A DNA stretch of 64,000 nt from Catonia carolina (lineage: Eukaryota; Arthropoda; Insecta; Hemiptera; Achilidae). Under the pieces are notes generated by a model. It did not search any database. It saw nothing but the letters and a program-made list of their open reading frames with translations, and was not told the origin of the DNA. Made by a program: the position numbers and the translations under genes. Position 1 is the first letter of the stretch; every line of letters begins with the position of its first letter. Positions 32,619 through 43,328 of this stretch are shown one piece after another. The DNA is taken from NCBI GenBank assembly GCA_035578175.1, contig JAQMRL010000012.1, forward strand, positions 25,211,238 to 25,275,237, given 5' to 3'.

Positions 32619-33237
32619 TTATTTACTTAGTTTTTTTTTAAACTGATTGTAAATAATCTCAGATGTTTGAAAAAAAGAAGTTAACCAAATTGGAATATCA
32701 CTTCAAACCAGAATTACTAATAATTTATCCCATAAGAAAACAACTTGCGAAAATTAAAAATTAAAAAAATAATTTCAAAATTAATTTTCTTATGTCTTTA
32801 CAAATCTACTTAGAATGATGTCAAAATAAGAAGTACTTGACAATTTTAATTAATTTTTTCATTCACTTTCTTTTAGATGGTATAATACTTTTTCTTTTAT
32901 TACATCATAAAATGACACCCTGTCATCTTTACCACTATTCTTCTCCCATTTCAAATTTACATTAACTTTGTTATGGATATAAACCATCAGTACGCAAATA
33001 CTTTAATAGCCTATCTGTTTGCATATTAATTGCGCCTCGGTGTTTATTATCAATAGAAGGAACACCCTAATCTTTTATAAAATCTCCCTAATATTTCAGA
33101 TAAGTTTTTCACTTTCATTTAAAATTGAATTAGAATTTGAAAATTCCCATATTAATTTAAACAACAATTTTAATACGTAATTCAGACAAATTTTGTTTTA
33201 CTTCTTTAATTAAAGAAATCTGGTATAAAACATTCAC
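32619..33237. other. AT-rich intergenic DNA, no gene seen
   Basis: No coding sequence or assignable repeat. Confidence 0.4.
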
Positions 33238-33510
33238 GAGACTTTAGGTTGCCAATGTAAATAATGAATAATATAACCTACGTTTAATCATGAGTAGATA
33301 GATCTATACAATGTAATATGAAAAACGAAACCTAATTTGAATTACGAGTAAATGATGCAAATTGAAAATCAAAGTCTCTTAGACTTAAAAATACGGGGAA
33401 TCACAATTTCATGCTAAACTAGGCTCAGTAAAAAAAACTTCGTGAAAAATTGGTAGATTTTTCACTTTCGTGTAACTTAGATATTAATCACTTTTGTCGC
33501 AAAACGCATA
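33238..33510 (-). repeat. Rep-A copy, 3' part, split by a LINE
   Basis: The left edge ACTTTAGGTTGCCAATG corresponds to the family 3' end. The copy runs through TTAGACTTAAAAATACGGGG and TAAACTAGGCTCAGTA subrepeats to GTCGCAAAACGCATA. It is interrupted there by the LINE at 33511-35636 and resumes at 35647 with CTAAGTATTTT. The family sequence at this spot elsewhere (for example 15175-15190) is continuous, which confirms the break point. Confidence 0.7.
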
Positions 33511-33908
33511 TTTTTGTCATCAGTCTCTCGAATGGTTTGATACAGTTCTCCAAGCTGTTCTATCTTGCGAAAGATGTTTAATATATACTAGGCCTACCTG
33601 TAACACCCTACATCTATTGTAATTTGCTTTATATATTCTAACCTTTGCTCCCCCTACAAGTCACTCCCTCAACTTACCTTCCATTATTGATAGACCAATA
33701 CCTCGGTTTCATAAGATGTGCTCCACTAGCCTATCCCTTCTTCTGGTAAGATGTTTCCATACTTTTTCATCCCTTTTTCATCCTCTCGTCTAAAAACCTC
33801 TAAATTACTTATTTTCCCTCTCACCTAATCTTTAAAACCACATTTTAAAAGCTTCTATGCTCTTCCTTTCTACAGTCCGTATCACCCACGTTTCTCTCCC
33901 GTACAATG

Positions 33909-34157
33909 CTACACTCCAATCATAGTTTTTAAACTTTTTTTCGTTATCTGTAAGTCAATGTTGAAAGTCAGTACGCAGCTTTTCACTTCAAAGGCTTTTC
34001 TAGTTTGAGCAATCCTACTTTGGATATCAATCGAGCTTCTACCATCCTTTGTTGTTTTACTCCCTAGATAGCAGAATTTCCCAACTTCCTGTATGTTTTC
34101 GTTGACTACTTTTAAATTGCCTATCTCTTCTAAACCACTCTTGCTGCTGCACAACAC
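33909..34157 (-). pseudogene. RTE-like LINE RT, region after the catalytic core
   Basis: An 82-codon frame with the conserved spacing IQEVGKFCYLGSKTTKDGRS followed by IDIQSRIAQTRKAF. This matches the thumb-side region that follows the YADD box in RTE-like LINE reverse transcriptases (compare KYSYLGTI and IKSRIERARAVF in the LINE at 41.9-42.1 kb). Nearby frames carry the continuing C-terminal sense with further breaks. It is part of the inserted LINE 33511-35636. Confidence 0.65.
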
Positions 34158-34336
34158 TTCGTTTTGTTCTCATTATTTTTCATAAATCCATTCCACTTAA
34201 GATATCCTCTAGTTGTTTTTTGTCTGGGCTAATACTAGACTACAATATCACTTGCGAATTTCAGCATTTTATTGTTCTTTTTGAAATTTTATTCCTCTGT
34301 AAAATTTTTCCTTTATTTCATTTATAGCCTCTTCTA

Positions 34337-34561
34337 CTACAAGTTAAAAGTTAGTGGTGACAATGAACATCCTTGTCCTACACCTTTTCTTATAGCAGCT
34401 TCTGTTTCGTACCCCTCAATTCTTAAAACAGACGTTTGATTCTTACACAAACCGTATGTAACTTTCCTTTCTTTGTATTTAATTCCTTGCCTTTTCAAGC
34501 TTTTAAACAATTTACTCCAGTCCAGATAGTCAAATGCTTTTTCTAAATCTACTAACTCCAT
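34337..34561 (-). pseudogene. RTE-like LINE RT, palm segment
   Basis: A 74-codon frame containing the first palm Asp box (VDLEKAFDYLDW) and the RT motif GVGQGCSLSPLTFNL, where families usually have GVRQGC. The order and spacing match non-LTR RT motifs A and B. The upstream fingers are in another frame and the YADD box downstream is lost to breaks. Not functional. Confidence 0.7.
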
Positions 34562-34846
34562 ATAAGTGATTTTATTTTTTTATCCTTTTCTCAATAAATA
34601 ATCTTAGAGCCAATATTGCTTCTCGAGTTCCCATTCACCTTCTAAATCTAAATTTCTCATCATCTGACACTTTTTCTACTCGGTGTTCTACTCTCCTGTA
34701 TGTAATTCTTGTTAGTATCTTGGGTGCATGGCATGTTAGGCTGATAATTCTATAACGTTCACACTTCTCTGCTCCTGACTTTTTTGGTATGGAAATGATA
34801 ATATTTTTTTAAAGTCCGATGGTACTTTTCTACTCTCATACATTTT

Positions 34847-35287
34847 CTATACAAGTTTGTACAATTTGTTGTGTGCAACTTCTCCACAACGTAATAATTC
34901 CGATGGTATGTTACCTTTTCCTGCCGTCTTATTCATATTCATATCCTTAAGTGCCCAATAGAATTCCTCCTTCAGTATACGGTCACCTCTTTCATCTTCT
35001 TCATCAGTTTCTCTTTCTATCGCATCATGATCTAATTCTTTTACCCTGTAGAGTTGGTTCATGTATTCCTTCCACCTGTGTGCTCTCTCTTTGCCACTCA
35101 ACAATGGTTTGCTATCTGCACTTTGTAAATTGACAGCTTTCGTCTTTTGTTCTCCAAAATTTACCTTCATTTTTCTGTAAGCTGCGTCTACTTTACCAAC
35201 TACCATTTTACTTTCAATGTTCATACATTTTGCTCTGATCCAATCTTCCTTCGCTTTCTGACACTTTTTGTTTATGGTATTTCTCAA
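34847..35287 (-). pseudogene. RTE-like LINE, linker and RT N-terminal segment
   Basis: A 146-codon frame encoding the stretch between endonuclease and RT. It includes the WIRAKCMNIE patch, the HRWKEYMNQLY motif, ILKEEFYWALKDMNMNKTAG and IPSELLRCGE, which correspond to the entry into RT (in intact relatives a K-x-x-G-x-D-x-I motif). Here the Asp is replaced (AGKGNIPSELL). It ends by a frame change at the start of the RT fingers. Confidence 0.65.
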
Positions 35288-35646
35288 GTGGCAATATTGC
35301 CTTTTATCTCTTTCGTCCTTTTTTAAATTTCCTTCGCTTATCTATCATTTCCAGAGTAAGTCATCCAAGGTTTCCTATCCCTTCTTTTAGTATTTCCTAT
35401 CTATTCTTCCGCTGCTTTCAGTACCACCTCCTTGAAGTTTGTCCATTCCTCCTCTACACTTCTTGTGTCATTACCTATTTCTTCTATCTTCTTTAACATA
35501 CTTTCCTGGAAACTTATATGGTTCTCTTGTACTCTTAGTTTGTTTACATCCCACCTAGCACTTTTCTGTCTCTTCTATAGTTTTTCAAGTTTAAGCTTGC
35601 TATCCATTACTACTAAGTTATGATCACTCCCTATATAAAACGCATA

Positions 35647-35962
35647 CTAAGTATTTTAAAAATCTCATATTATATACCTATCTCATAATTATTATGTTCT
35701 ACATTATTTATACACTTTTGCCCTAGAATATAATGCCGCATTCTTTATTTTTTTGTCATATATCTTAAAAACTGTAGGAGATAGTGCTCTGGGACTTATT
35801 GCCGGCGACGAACTATAACAATCTACCATTTTGTATTTTAATTAAAGCATTAAACATTTTAGTATAGCTTCATTTCTTTGGATAAACGAATTCCAGGTGA
35901 AATATTTCGCTAGCCATATCTCACTAACAAAGCGTTTGTAGACCAATATTTATAAAACATTT
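35647..35962. repeat. Rep-A remainder and flank of the solo LTR
   Basis: Just after the LINE, Rep-A resumes (CTAAGTATTTTAAAAATC) for roughly 100 bases and then becomes unrecognisable. ACACTTTTGCCCTAGAATAT near 35713-35732 looks like another internal Rep-A piece. No gene. Confidence 0.4.
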
Positions 35963-36865
35963 TGTCACCGGATGGCGACATTAAGTGGCAAACCTTATTT
36001 GTTTGGTGGCCCTGAAAAGGGCCGTTTAAGCGGTGGTCGTCTTGGAGAGGCGTCGGTCGTAGTCGGCGTGGTGGTCGAGGAGCTGGACGACACGGCGTGT
36101 GGTCGTCCAGCGGAGACGTCATCTTCTTCACTCGCAGTAGTGCGTCGATGGCTGCTTCGTCGGGTCTGGTGGGCGTAAGGCTCGGTCGAGGGACTGCTGT
36201 GGGCATCGCTTGCGTCAGCGGGCGATGACGGTCCGGTCGACGGCTTACGGTGATGGGTCGGTGAGCGGAAGCATCATCTTCTCTCTTGCGGGGTCGTCGA
36301 TTAGTCTTCACTGGAGTCCGGCAGCCGTGTGCCGTGGTGGACGTCTTGTCGTTGTCTGGATCGGAAGCGACGAGCCGGCGTGGTGGAAGCGGAGCCCGAA
36401 GAATGACGGCTCGGCTATCGGATTCAGGCCTAGTCTTCCCTCAGCGGCAGTTGGGTCCCCACTGCAGCGTGACATTGGTGGCCTCCAGAGCCCCACAGTG
36501 TCGGGTCGGCATAGGCCGTCTGCCGATAGCGCGGCCGAGGCGGCTCTCTCCGGGCCGGCGAAGGCTGACCGGTGCGGGAATGTAGCGTCCGCCACCGGTA
36601 GCGTAGATCAGGGATGGTGCGTCCGGTCTCGGCTGGGCTCGTCTTCTTCTGTCTGGATCGGAATTGAATCCCTCGGCTCAGTGCAGCGCTCATTTTATAG
36701 TCGCCGAGAGCGCTGTGGTAGAGGACGGCTACTAGCTCGGCCTTGATGACAAAGGCCTCTGTCGGTGCGGAGCCGAAAGGTTTGTGGGTGCACCGACAAA
36801 GGCCGGGAGAAGTATTGAAGGCCGGCAACACAGTAAATGATTAGTTAGAAGGGGTGGCGGTGACA
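35963..36865 (-). mobile_element. solo LTR, CpG-rich, 903 bp
   Basis: The segment begins TGTCACCGG and ends GGCGGTGACA, giving a 7-bp TGTCACC/GGTGACA inverted end with canonical TG...CA. A 4-bp direct repeat, ATTT, flanks it (35959-35962 and 36866-36869). On the minus strand a TATA box (GACTATAAAATGAGCG, near 36685-36700) lies about 165 bp inside, as expected for U3. There is no internal region or second LTR nearby, so it is a solo LTR. It is strikingly GC- and CpG-rich against AT-rich flanks. Frames of 95-178 codons across it on both strands follow from composition. Gypsy-like affiliation is inferred only from the 4-bp duplication. Confidence 0.65.
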
Positions 36866-37779
36866 ATTTTTTTTATTTTAGCTAAAAAATTACTTCTTAG
36901 AGTTTGTACATACCTTTTAAAAACACTCTGCAAATTTTTTTAAGACTTTCTTCATGCAATATTATGAAATAATTAAGTATTTTGAATTGTTTATATTTTT
37001 GAAAATTAATTTTCTTAAAAGAATTCCAAAATTATTGTAGCAACAAGATGTATTATATTTTCTCAGAATTCTTTGTAAGGAACTCCAATATTTCGTTTTT
37101 TAATAAATATAAAACTGAATTGAAGATGATTGTCGTATGTAATTCCAAACCTAAAATAAAGTAAATTGCTAAGGTTGGTATGTTGGAAACGCTATCCGAT
37201 TTGTTATTGATATTCGACAAGCAATTCCAGAAATTGGAGACAATTTTGTGTGTATCTTATCTCCTCCCATGTGTATCGTAACTTTTATCAGATTTTTAAC
37301 TGTTGTTTTTTTGTCATGTACAATATCGGGAAAATATTACAACTCAACTACAAAATTTTATGAAATACTAGGAAAAACATGAATGTTTTCATGTTTTCAT
37401 AAAGGGTTGATGAAATAATTTTATCAAATTATTTCCAGATCTATCCTAGAGTAATAATATAATCAAAAGAAACAATTAAATTAATGGAAAATCGTACCAA
37501 ATTTCTTCAATCTTTAAATTGTTTTAGTAGGTTTTGATTTTTGTATTATCTACCATTTGGCAAAAGTCTTTCAGCATGTAAGTTTTATGTATTTATGTTA
37601 GTATATACCTTTTTTCATGTTAACTATTATTTGTGTACAGAATTTATATCCTTATATTTTGTCGTGCATGTTTGTTTATTTTCATTTGGTGGATCGAATG
37701 ATATGTTTATTGTTATCACTAAGAGGAAAACAAAATAAACAGCAAGAATCTAATAGTCTGAACAACATCAATTACGTTT
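36866..37779. other. AT-rich intergenic DNA, no gene seen
   Basis: No recognisable ORF; the 65- and 96-codon frames at the right-hand end belong to non-coding DNA or run out of register into the Jockey fragment. Confidence 0.4.
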
Positions 37780-38520
37780 TTACTCACTCTTACCCCTCGT
37801 TCCCCAAGGCAGCGTTTTATCACCTACACTGTTCAGATAATTTACCGGAGACTGACCTGCAACGTCAAACACAACAATTGCAACGTTTGCCGCTAGCGCT
37901 GCTATAAAAGCTAATCACGAATCACAATACAAGAACAATTAAACAACTATCAAAATTAGCAGAAGATGTGGAGAATAAAAACTAACGAAGCAAAATATAC
38001 GCAAGTAACATTTTTACTCTTCAAAGAGTGTCTACCAATATATATTAACGACGTTGTAATGCCTCGTTCTGATTAAGTCAAATATCTTGGCATGTATTTA
38101 GATAAGCGTCTTACATAGAGAATGCAAATACACCTAAAAGAAAAAGAAATGAACAAAACATTTAAACAACTTCACTAAATACTGGAAAAAAAGGTCGAAG
38201 CTTTCTCCTTACAAACAGAATTTTCTTGTATACAAGATCATCCTGAAACCCATAAGGACTTATAGAATTCTGCTTTGTGGAACAGCCAGTAGTTCTAACG
38301 TAGAAATAATTCAATGATACCAATCTTAAATTCATACTACAGTTACATAATTACAATGGTACATCTCAAACAAAATTTTATACTCAGATTTAAATATACC
38401 AACAGTAAAACATAAATTATTTAGATTTTCTTCAACATATTACACAAAATTAGAATATCATCCCAACTTTTTCGCAGTGAATCTCCTATTACACCAACAT
38501 TGAGATGGCTACGATGAACA
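37780..38520 (+). pseudogene. Jockey-like LINE RT fragment, heavily mutated
   Basis: Following the sense across frames, the DNA shows a Jockey-type RT from motif B onward: a PQGSVLSPT-like patch near 37800, a decayed FADD region (ATFAA) near 37880, IKQLSKLAEDVENKN near 37940, VKYLGMYLDKRLT near 38077-38115, a LYTRSS/ILKP-type patch near 38230-38260, and the C-terminal part near 38430-38500. There are more than ten stops and frame changes. It overlaps in protein content with the better preserved fragment at 31.8-32.2 kb but is older. Confidence 0.6.
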
Positions 38521-38693
38521 AATCTTACAGATCTTCTTTGAAGATAAGAAAAGAGGTGCATCAATGGGTGAATCCTTCGTTCAAAGCACGTAAACCAGTT
38601 ATTAGCAATTCATTCAAAACATCTTTTTTTTTGTTACATGGTGAACAGATTGTAGATTTTTCTGTTGTTAAAAAAAACTCTTGCCCCAGGAAC

Positions 38694-38940
38694 TACCGAG
38701 TTGGTCTAGCGGTAAGGTCATCGCTAATTTCGGTGACGAAAGATCCGTACTTCAAATCCAAGTAAAATAATTAATTTTATACGGATCTGAATAAAAGACA
38801 GTGGTTACCGATGTACTTTGATAGTTGAGTAACTATACTCTCTCAGGATAAGTCGACCTGAATCTGTACAAAACTACACCTATTTTAGACTTAATGCTTA
38901 TCGTTCTCATCTCATCGGGGCATGGTGTTGGTTCACTGTT
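38694..38940 (+). mobile_element. SINE-B family, copy 3, with both promoter boxes
   Basis: The head contains a clear A box (GTTGGTCTAGCGGTAAGGTC, 38700-38719) and a mutated B box (GTACTTCAAATCC) about 36 bp later. It is followed by the family body (CAGTGGTTACCGATGTACTT, GACCTGAATCTGTACAAAAC) and the ending CATCTCATCGGGGCATGGTG. This is the most complete of the three SINE-B copies and establishes the tRNA-related origin. The 86-codon frame starting at 38505 runs across its start and is chance. Confidence 0.75.
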
Positions 38941-38984
38941 TTAAGTTGAACAAATTGCAAATTAGGCTAGGGATAAAAATATAC

Positions 38985-39614
38985 TCTTCCCCTTACATAA
39001 AGTATGGATATGTAGAAGTATGTATGAAGTAATGATTTCATGTCGATTTTCTGATATCGAGTTTTCACCAGAAATACACTTTTCCAGGTTCCTTGAACCC
39101 AAAAAACATATTTTTACCGATTAGTGTGATCATGTGTTAGTGAGTAAACGAAGTGACTCAAAATCGGAAAATCGTACAAAGTTGCAACTTAGAACTTAAG
39201 ATTTGTACTTCAAAAGGATCCGACCTAAATATTTTCATTGAAATCGATCAACCGAAAGTATTTACTCGTGAGATTTGTCACTTTTTAAATTTTTTCAAAA
39301 ACAGTTTCTACGATTTTGTGTAAAATTGCTTCATTTTCTACACATTTGTGCTTTACGAGATGGATAAGCGGAAGTTTGTTGAAATTTGTAAGAGGAATCT
39401 GCTCTCATGGAAAAAGTGGCTTTGTGTTAATTGCTGTATTAATTAAAATTTTTAGTCAAAAATGGGTTTCTGTATTTATAAGTCGAACAAAGATTTATTT
39501 TCATTTTGTCACTAACTCGTGATTAAAATTAGGTCATGGTTTATATTTTACATTTTTTAACTAATGATGAAACATAGGTTATATTTTTCATTATATATAT
39601 TGGCAAGATAAAGT
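38985..39614 (+). repeat. Rep-A copy with internal deletion
   Basis: It starts beside GGATATGTAGAAGTATG and has TCGAGTTTTCACCAGAAATA, TATTTTTACCGATTAGTGTG, CAACCGAAAGTATTTACTCG, a jump that loses much of the subrepeat region, and the 3' end TGGCAAGATAAAGTTGTGTG. About 630 bp against the 865-bp full length. Confidence 0.6.
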
Positions 39615-39660
39615 TGTGTGAGTGTTATTAGAAGATTTATTTATTTAGTATTAATTATTT

Positions 39661-40424
39661 CAGTCTAGCAACCATGGGTTTTATCTCATGATTTAAGTTC
39701 GTAAAATTGGTTACAGTTTTTTTTTCTGAGAGATTACCCCATTATGTGGATCTAGTCCACTGATAATTTCTTTTATTATAATGTAACGAAGAAATAAGAA
39801 ATGTACTTAGTTTTAATCAGTCGAAATAAAAGAGAATTTATTACATGTCTTTCCAACTAATATTGATCGTCAAGTCGTTAAAAGAATACGGTTAAGAAAA
39901 AACCCGGAAATAATGTTTACTTGCATTTCCCAATCGCATACAGAAGTAATGTTTAATTTAGCTTCGTAACGTAATTTCCCATGTGTCTTAAAGGATACAC
40001 TGGCTATTCGAGTATATATCACTAAAAATACACAACAAGATTAAAGTCTTCTGAACAGAATTAAGTAAATATTTCTCTCAATTAACTGTGGTAACGAGGA
40101 TTTCAATTTGTTTAAACTTAAGTATATCTTCTGAAATGAACTAAGAAATCGATTGTTTGGTAAACTAAACTCATTTTATTTCTAATCTTCAAAAAGTATT
40201 TCTTATCAGTTTTATAATAAGTTTTGATGCTAAATTCATTATAATTTACAGTACAATGCCGATTATTTGAATGTTAAATATGTGGATCGCTTTCGGAAAA
40301 TTTTTTAACATATTGACTGACCGTCTGACATGGCACGGTGAGTAAAACAAACTATACTGACCCTGAATTCGAGATACGCTCCTTTTACGACCCATTTTGT
40401 ATGTGTATATATTTATATTCGTAT
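39661..40424. other. AT-rich intergenic DNA, no gene seen
   Basis: No coding sequence or element recognised. Confidence 0.4.
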
Positions 40425-40702
40425 ATATCTATATTAAAGCTGAAGTCTTAAAACAAAAACATATTTTAACATGAAAACAGTTTCTGAAAATTTCAGGAGA
40501 TTTGGTGCTTACCTTATGTTTTAAACCACTTAAAATGTAATATGCTATATAAGGAAATTTAAAAAAAATCGTTAACTGTTGTTTTTGAGAAAATATCAAA
40601 ACGTGAGCAAATGAGCTACTACTTCTGGTTGACCCGATTGTAATGAAAATGTTCTTGTCAGGTCCACTAGTGATACATAACTAAAATTACAAGTTTTGAC
40701 TA
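40425..40702 (-). repeat. Rep-A copy, interrupted by the RTE-like LINE (left part)
   Basis: On the minus strand it reads TTAGTTATGTATCACTAGTG, GGGTCAACCAGAAGTAGTAG and GATTTTTTTTAAATTTCC in family order. The 5' part of the same copy lies beyond the LINE at about 42716-42884 (AGCGATCGGTACG, then GCAAGAGAAAGT at the end). The LINE therefore landed in the GTGTGTGT/AACGGAATATC region of Rep-A. Confidence 0.6.
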
Positions 40703-40705
40703 CAT

Positions 40706-41308
40706 ATGTGCACAGTAATTGTTAATTTAATTAATAAGAGAAGACTAGCTAAAAATAACCCTACGGAATATAAGGCTCTAGATAGGGAAATCAGAGGGAA
40801 AGTGAGAGAGGCAAAGGGGAGGGAGTTGCAGGAGAGATGTGCGGAGATAGAGGCATTTCAGGCAGTGCATGATGATTTTAATGTCCACCGGAAAGTCAGA
40901 GAGGTGACAGGGAAATATAAAAGGAAAACAGGGATCAGAGTGGAGGACGAGGGAAGTCTGATACTGGACCAGGAGGAGATGAAAAGAGTATGGACGAGAT
41001 ACGTCGAACAATTGTTCCATGACGATCGATCAGAGCCCCCACCGACTGGCAATGAAACGGGTCCAAAAATATTGAAAGAAGAGGTGCGAGTGGCAATCAA
41101 TCGGATGAAAGAGGGAAGATCATCTGGACCTGACAATATTCAATCAGAATTTTTTAAATTTTTAAATGAAGAGAATGTAAATGGGTCACTTCAGTATTCA
41201 ATGAAATCTATGATAGTGGTAACATCCCTCATGAATGGCTCAAATCAGTATTCATTCTGCTACCAAAGAAAACAGGAGCCAAAACATGTAGTGAGTACAG
41301 AACGATAA
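40706..41308 (+). pseudogene. RTE-like LINE ORF2, linker and RT N-terminus
   Basis: The frame gives a basic linker (EIRGKVREAKGRELQERC), the WTRYVEQLFHDD motif and the RT entry motif GRSSGPDNIQSEFFKF near residues 137-152. It leaves the true frame around 41185-41195, after which the correct sense (FNEIYDSGNIPHEWLKSVF) is found in the frame of the next ORF. One indel explains this. Two minus-strand frames here are shadows. Confidence 0.75.
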
Positions 41309-41313
41309 GCCTC

Positions 41314-42150
41314 ATGAGCCATTTCCTGAAGCTGTTTTTGAAAATCATTCATGGACGAATATATAGGCTTTGTGAACAACAAGTTTCCTACACACAGTTT
41401 GGGTTCCGGAATGCAGTTGGGACCCGGGAAGCCATTTTTAGTCTGCAAGTTTTGTTCCAGCGATGCAGGGACGTCAATTGTAATATTTATGCATGTTTCG
41501 TGGACTATCGGAAGGCTTTTGATAGAGTTCGCCATGGGAGGATGGTCGAGATTTTGAAGAGTATTGGCCTGGATGACAAGGACTTAAGAATTATTGTAAA
41601 CTTGTACTGGAATCAGTCAGCTTCCGTGAGTTTGGAGAATGACAGTACTGAAGAAGTGAGGATAAGGCGTGGTGTCAGACAGGGCTGTGTTTTGTCCCCA
41701 CTTTTGTTTAATATTTACTCTGAGTACATCTTCAGAGATGCCTTGGAGGGCATGGAAGTGGGGATCCTCTTGAATGGAGAACGAATTAACAACTTTCGTT
41801 ACGCAGATGACACAGTTGTCTTTACAGATTCACTTGACGACCTACAGAATCTCATGGAAAGACTGGTTCATAGTAGCCAACAGTATGGACTTGACATTAA
41901 TACTGACAAAACAAGATTGATGGTCATTAGCAAAAATAGAATCCCTACATGTCATCTTATTATTAACAATAAGCGTATCGAGCAAGTAAGCAAATACTCC
42001 TATCTTGGGACCATCGTAAATGAGCAATGGGATCAATTTCAGGAGATAAAGTCTCGCATAGAAAGGGCCAGAGCTGTTTTTAATAAAATGAAAAACATTT
42101 TTACAAGCCACGACTTAACAATGACGGTAAAGATGAAGCTAATAAGCTGA
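41314..42150 (+). pseudogene. RTE-like LINE reverse transcriptase core
   Basis: A 278-codon frame with the non-LTR RT motifs in order: QFGFRNAVGTREAI near residue 30, motif A CFVDYRKAFDRV (residues ~60-71), motif B RRGVRQGCVLSPLLFNIYSE (~118-137), motif C FRYADDTVVFTD (~160-171) with both catalytic Asps, and the SKYSYLGTI thumb-side motif. The true coding sense extends upstream of the first ATG to about 41195. It stops at 42150 (LIS then TGA), where intact relatives continue without interruption. The catalytic core itself is intact; the element is dead because of flanking breaks and missing endonuclease. Confidence 0.85.
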
Positions 42151-42195
42151 TAAGATGTCTTCTCTGTTCTTTTTTATGGGGTTGAGTCGTGGACC

Positions 42196-42582
42196 TTGAC
42201 TAAAGCCTCCTGTAGAAAGTTGGAGGCCTTTGAGATGTGGCTCTACCGCCGAATGTTGAGAGTGTCATTAACAGATCGGGTAAGAAATGAAGAAATACTC
42301 CGGAGAATGAGGAAAAATATGGAGGTCCTATTGACGGTGAAATGTCGCAAACTCCAATACCTTGGTCACATAATGAGGAATGAAAGCAGATTCCACTTGT
42401 TGCAGTCTATATTGCAGGGAAAGGTATCAGGTAGAAGAAGTGTGGGTAGAAGAAGATTCTTGTGGTTGAAGAATCTCGGAACATGGTTTTCGAAGACGTC
42501 CACCGAACTATTCCGTGCGGCAGTAGATAGAGTAGTCATAGCCAGGATGATAGCCAACGTCCGGAACGGACTGGCACGATAA
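42196..42582 (+). pseudogene. RTE-like LINE, C-terminal domain
   Basis: A 128-codon frame holding the conserved C-terminal tail of RTE-type ORF2: ASCRKLEAFEMWLYRRMLRV, a basic segment LQYLGHIMRNESRFHLLQSI, GRRSVGRRRFLWLKNL, and the end near NVRNGLAR. Coding sense extends upstream to VLFYGVESWTLT at 42165-42200, separated from the RT core by an indel near 42150-42165. The natural stop at 42582 ends the element's coding region. Confidence 0.75.
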
Positions 42583-42629
42583 GAAAAAGAAGAATTGTTA
42601 ATTTAGTTATTTAATAAATGTTAATATTT

Positions 42630-42632
<3 letters not shown>

Positions 42633-42715
<83 letters not shown>
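42633..42715 (+). repeat. (CT)n(CA)n microsatellite at LINE 3' end
   Basis: About 30 bases of CT repeats pass directly into about 50 bases of CA repeats, then GCGCGCGCG. It marks the junction between the RTE-like LINE and the Rep-A copy it inserted into. Confidence 0.95.
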
Positions 42716-42717
<2 letters not shown>

Positions 42718-42884
42718 AACGCGCGCGCGTACCGATCGCTAAACATTTGTTTGTTAGATTCAGATAGATTCAGAGAAAGCCTTCATTTCGGTAAAAACTT
42801 GATTTCCAAAAATCAATGTAACATCAATACTTTCCTTCCTTACAATTCAAAAGAAAGTAACAAAAATGCAAGAGAAAGTTAAAA
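42716..42884 (-). repeat. Rep-A copy, 5' part on the right of the LINE
   Basis: Read on the minus strand it begins with AACTTTCTCTTGCATTTTTG, continues with GGAAATCAAGTTTTTACCG, and reaches TTTAGCGATCGG before the microsatellite. It pairs with 40425-40702 as one interrupted Rep-A copy. Confidence 0.6.
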
Positions 42885-43186
42885 GGAAAGGCAAAATACC
42901 TATACTATGCTTGATTCTTTAGATGAAAATAATTTTTCAAAAAATATTTTATTAAAATTTTCATTAAAATGGAACAAAGTGATAAAAAGATAAATCATAC
43001 AAAATTTAAATTTTCAGTTTATATAGGTTGAATTTTAGTTACGGTAGATAATTCGTCACAATGAAAGTTTTCTTTTTTCCTTTTGGGGGAAGAAAATTAT
43101 CCATGTACGTGTGTATAAATTAAAAAGCGTGACGGTTGTATTTAAAACGAACTTTTCGCTTTTTATAGTATTTTATTTTTTATGTA
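42885..43186. other. AT-rich intergenic DNA, no gene seen
   Basis: No coding sequence; ends at the TA dinucleotide flanking the next TIR element. Confidence 0.4.
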
Positions 43187-43328
43187 CTGGGTGTTCCAGG
43201 AGAAAATTTATATACAATTTGAGATCTTATAATAAAAATAATAAAGGGGTTTTAAAATATTTTATTCCGGCTTTTTACCAATTTTGATCTGATATCCATT
43301 ATATTTAAAATTTTATATGTTAAATACA

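Larger units (their letters stand above)
33511..35636 (-). mobile_element. RTE-like LINE, 5'-truncated, inserted in Rep-A with 10-bp TSD
   Basis: A minus-strand non-LTR retrotransposon of about 2.1 kb. A perfect 10-bp direct repeat, AAAACGCATA, flanks it at 33501-33510 and 35637-35646, and the host sequence on both sides is Rep-A, so the insertion boundaries are well supported. Reading on the minus strand from 35636: a linker region after the endonuclease (35.3-35.6 kb), the N-terminal side of RT (34.85-35.29 kb), RT with GVGQGCSLSPL (34.34-34.56 kb), the region after RT (33.9-34.16 kb), and a 3' end in a short poly-A. Many stops and frameshifts make it dead. The YADD catalytic box falls in the unreadable part between ORFs. 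Confidence 0.8.
40720..42632 (+). mobile_element. RTE-like LINE, 5'-truncated, frame-broken
   Basis: About 1.9 kb of an RTE-type non-LTR retrotransposon: linker, full RT and C-terminal domain, in three consecutive frames (40706-41308, 41314-42150, 42196-42582). The endonuclease is missing. The 3' end is short, AT-rich, and abuts a (CT)n(CA)n microsatellite at 42633-42715. RTE elements commonly end in short tandem repeats, but the host Rep-A also carries a GT/CA-rich patch here, so the microsatellite may be host-derived. No target duplication could be defined. Confidence 0.8.

Noticed and set aside
36210..36831. Frames of 95-178 codons on both strands in the CpG-rich block
   Set aside because: The block is a solo LTR; long frames on opposite strands in GC-rich DNA are expected and no domain is visible.
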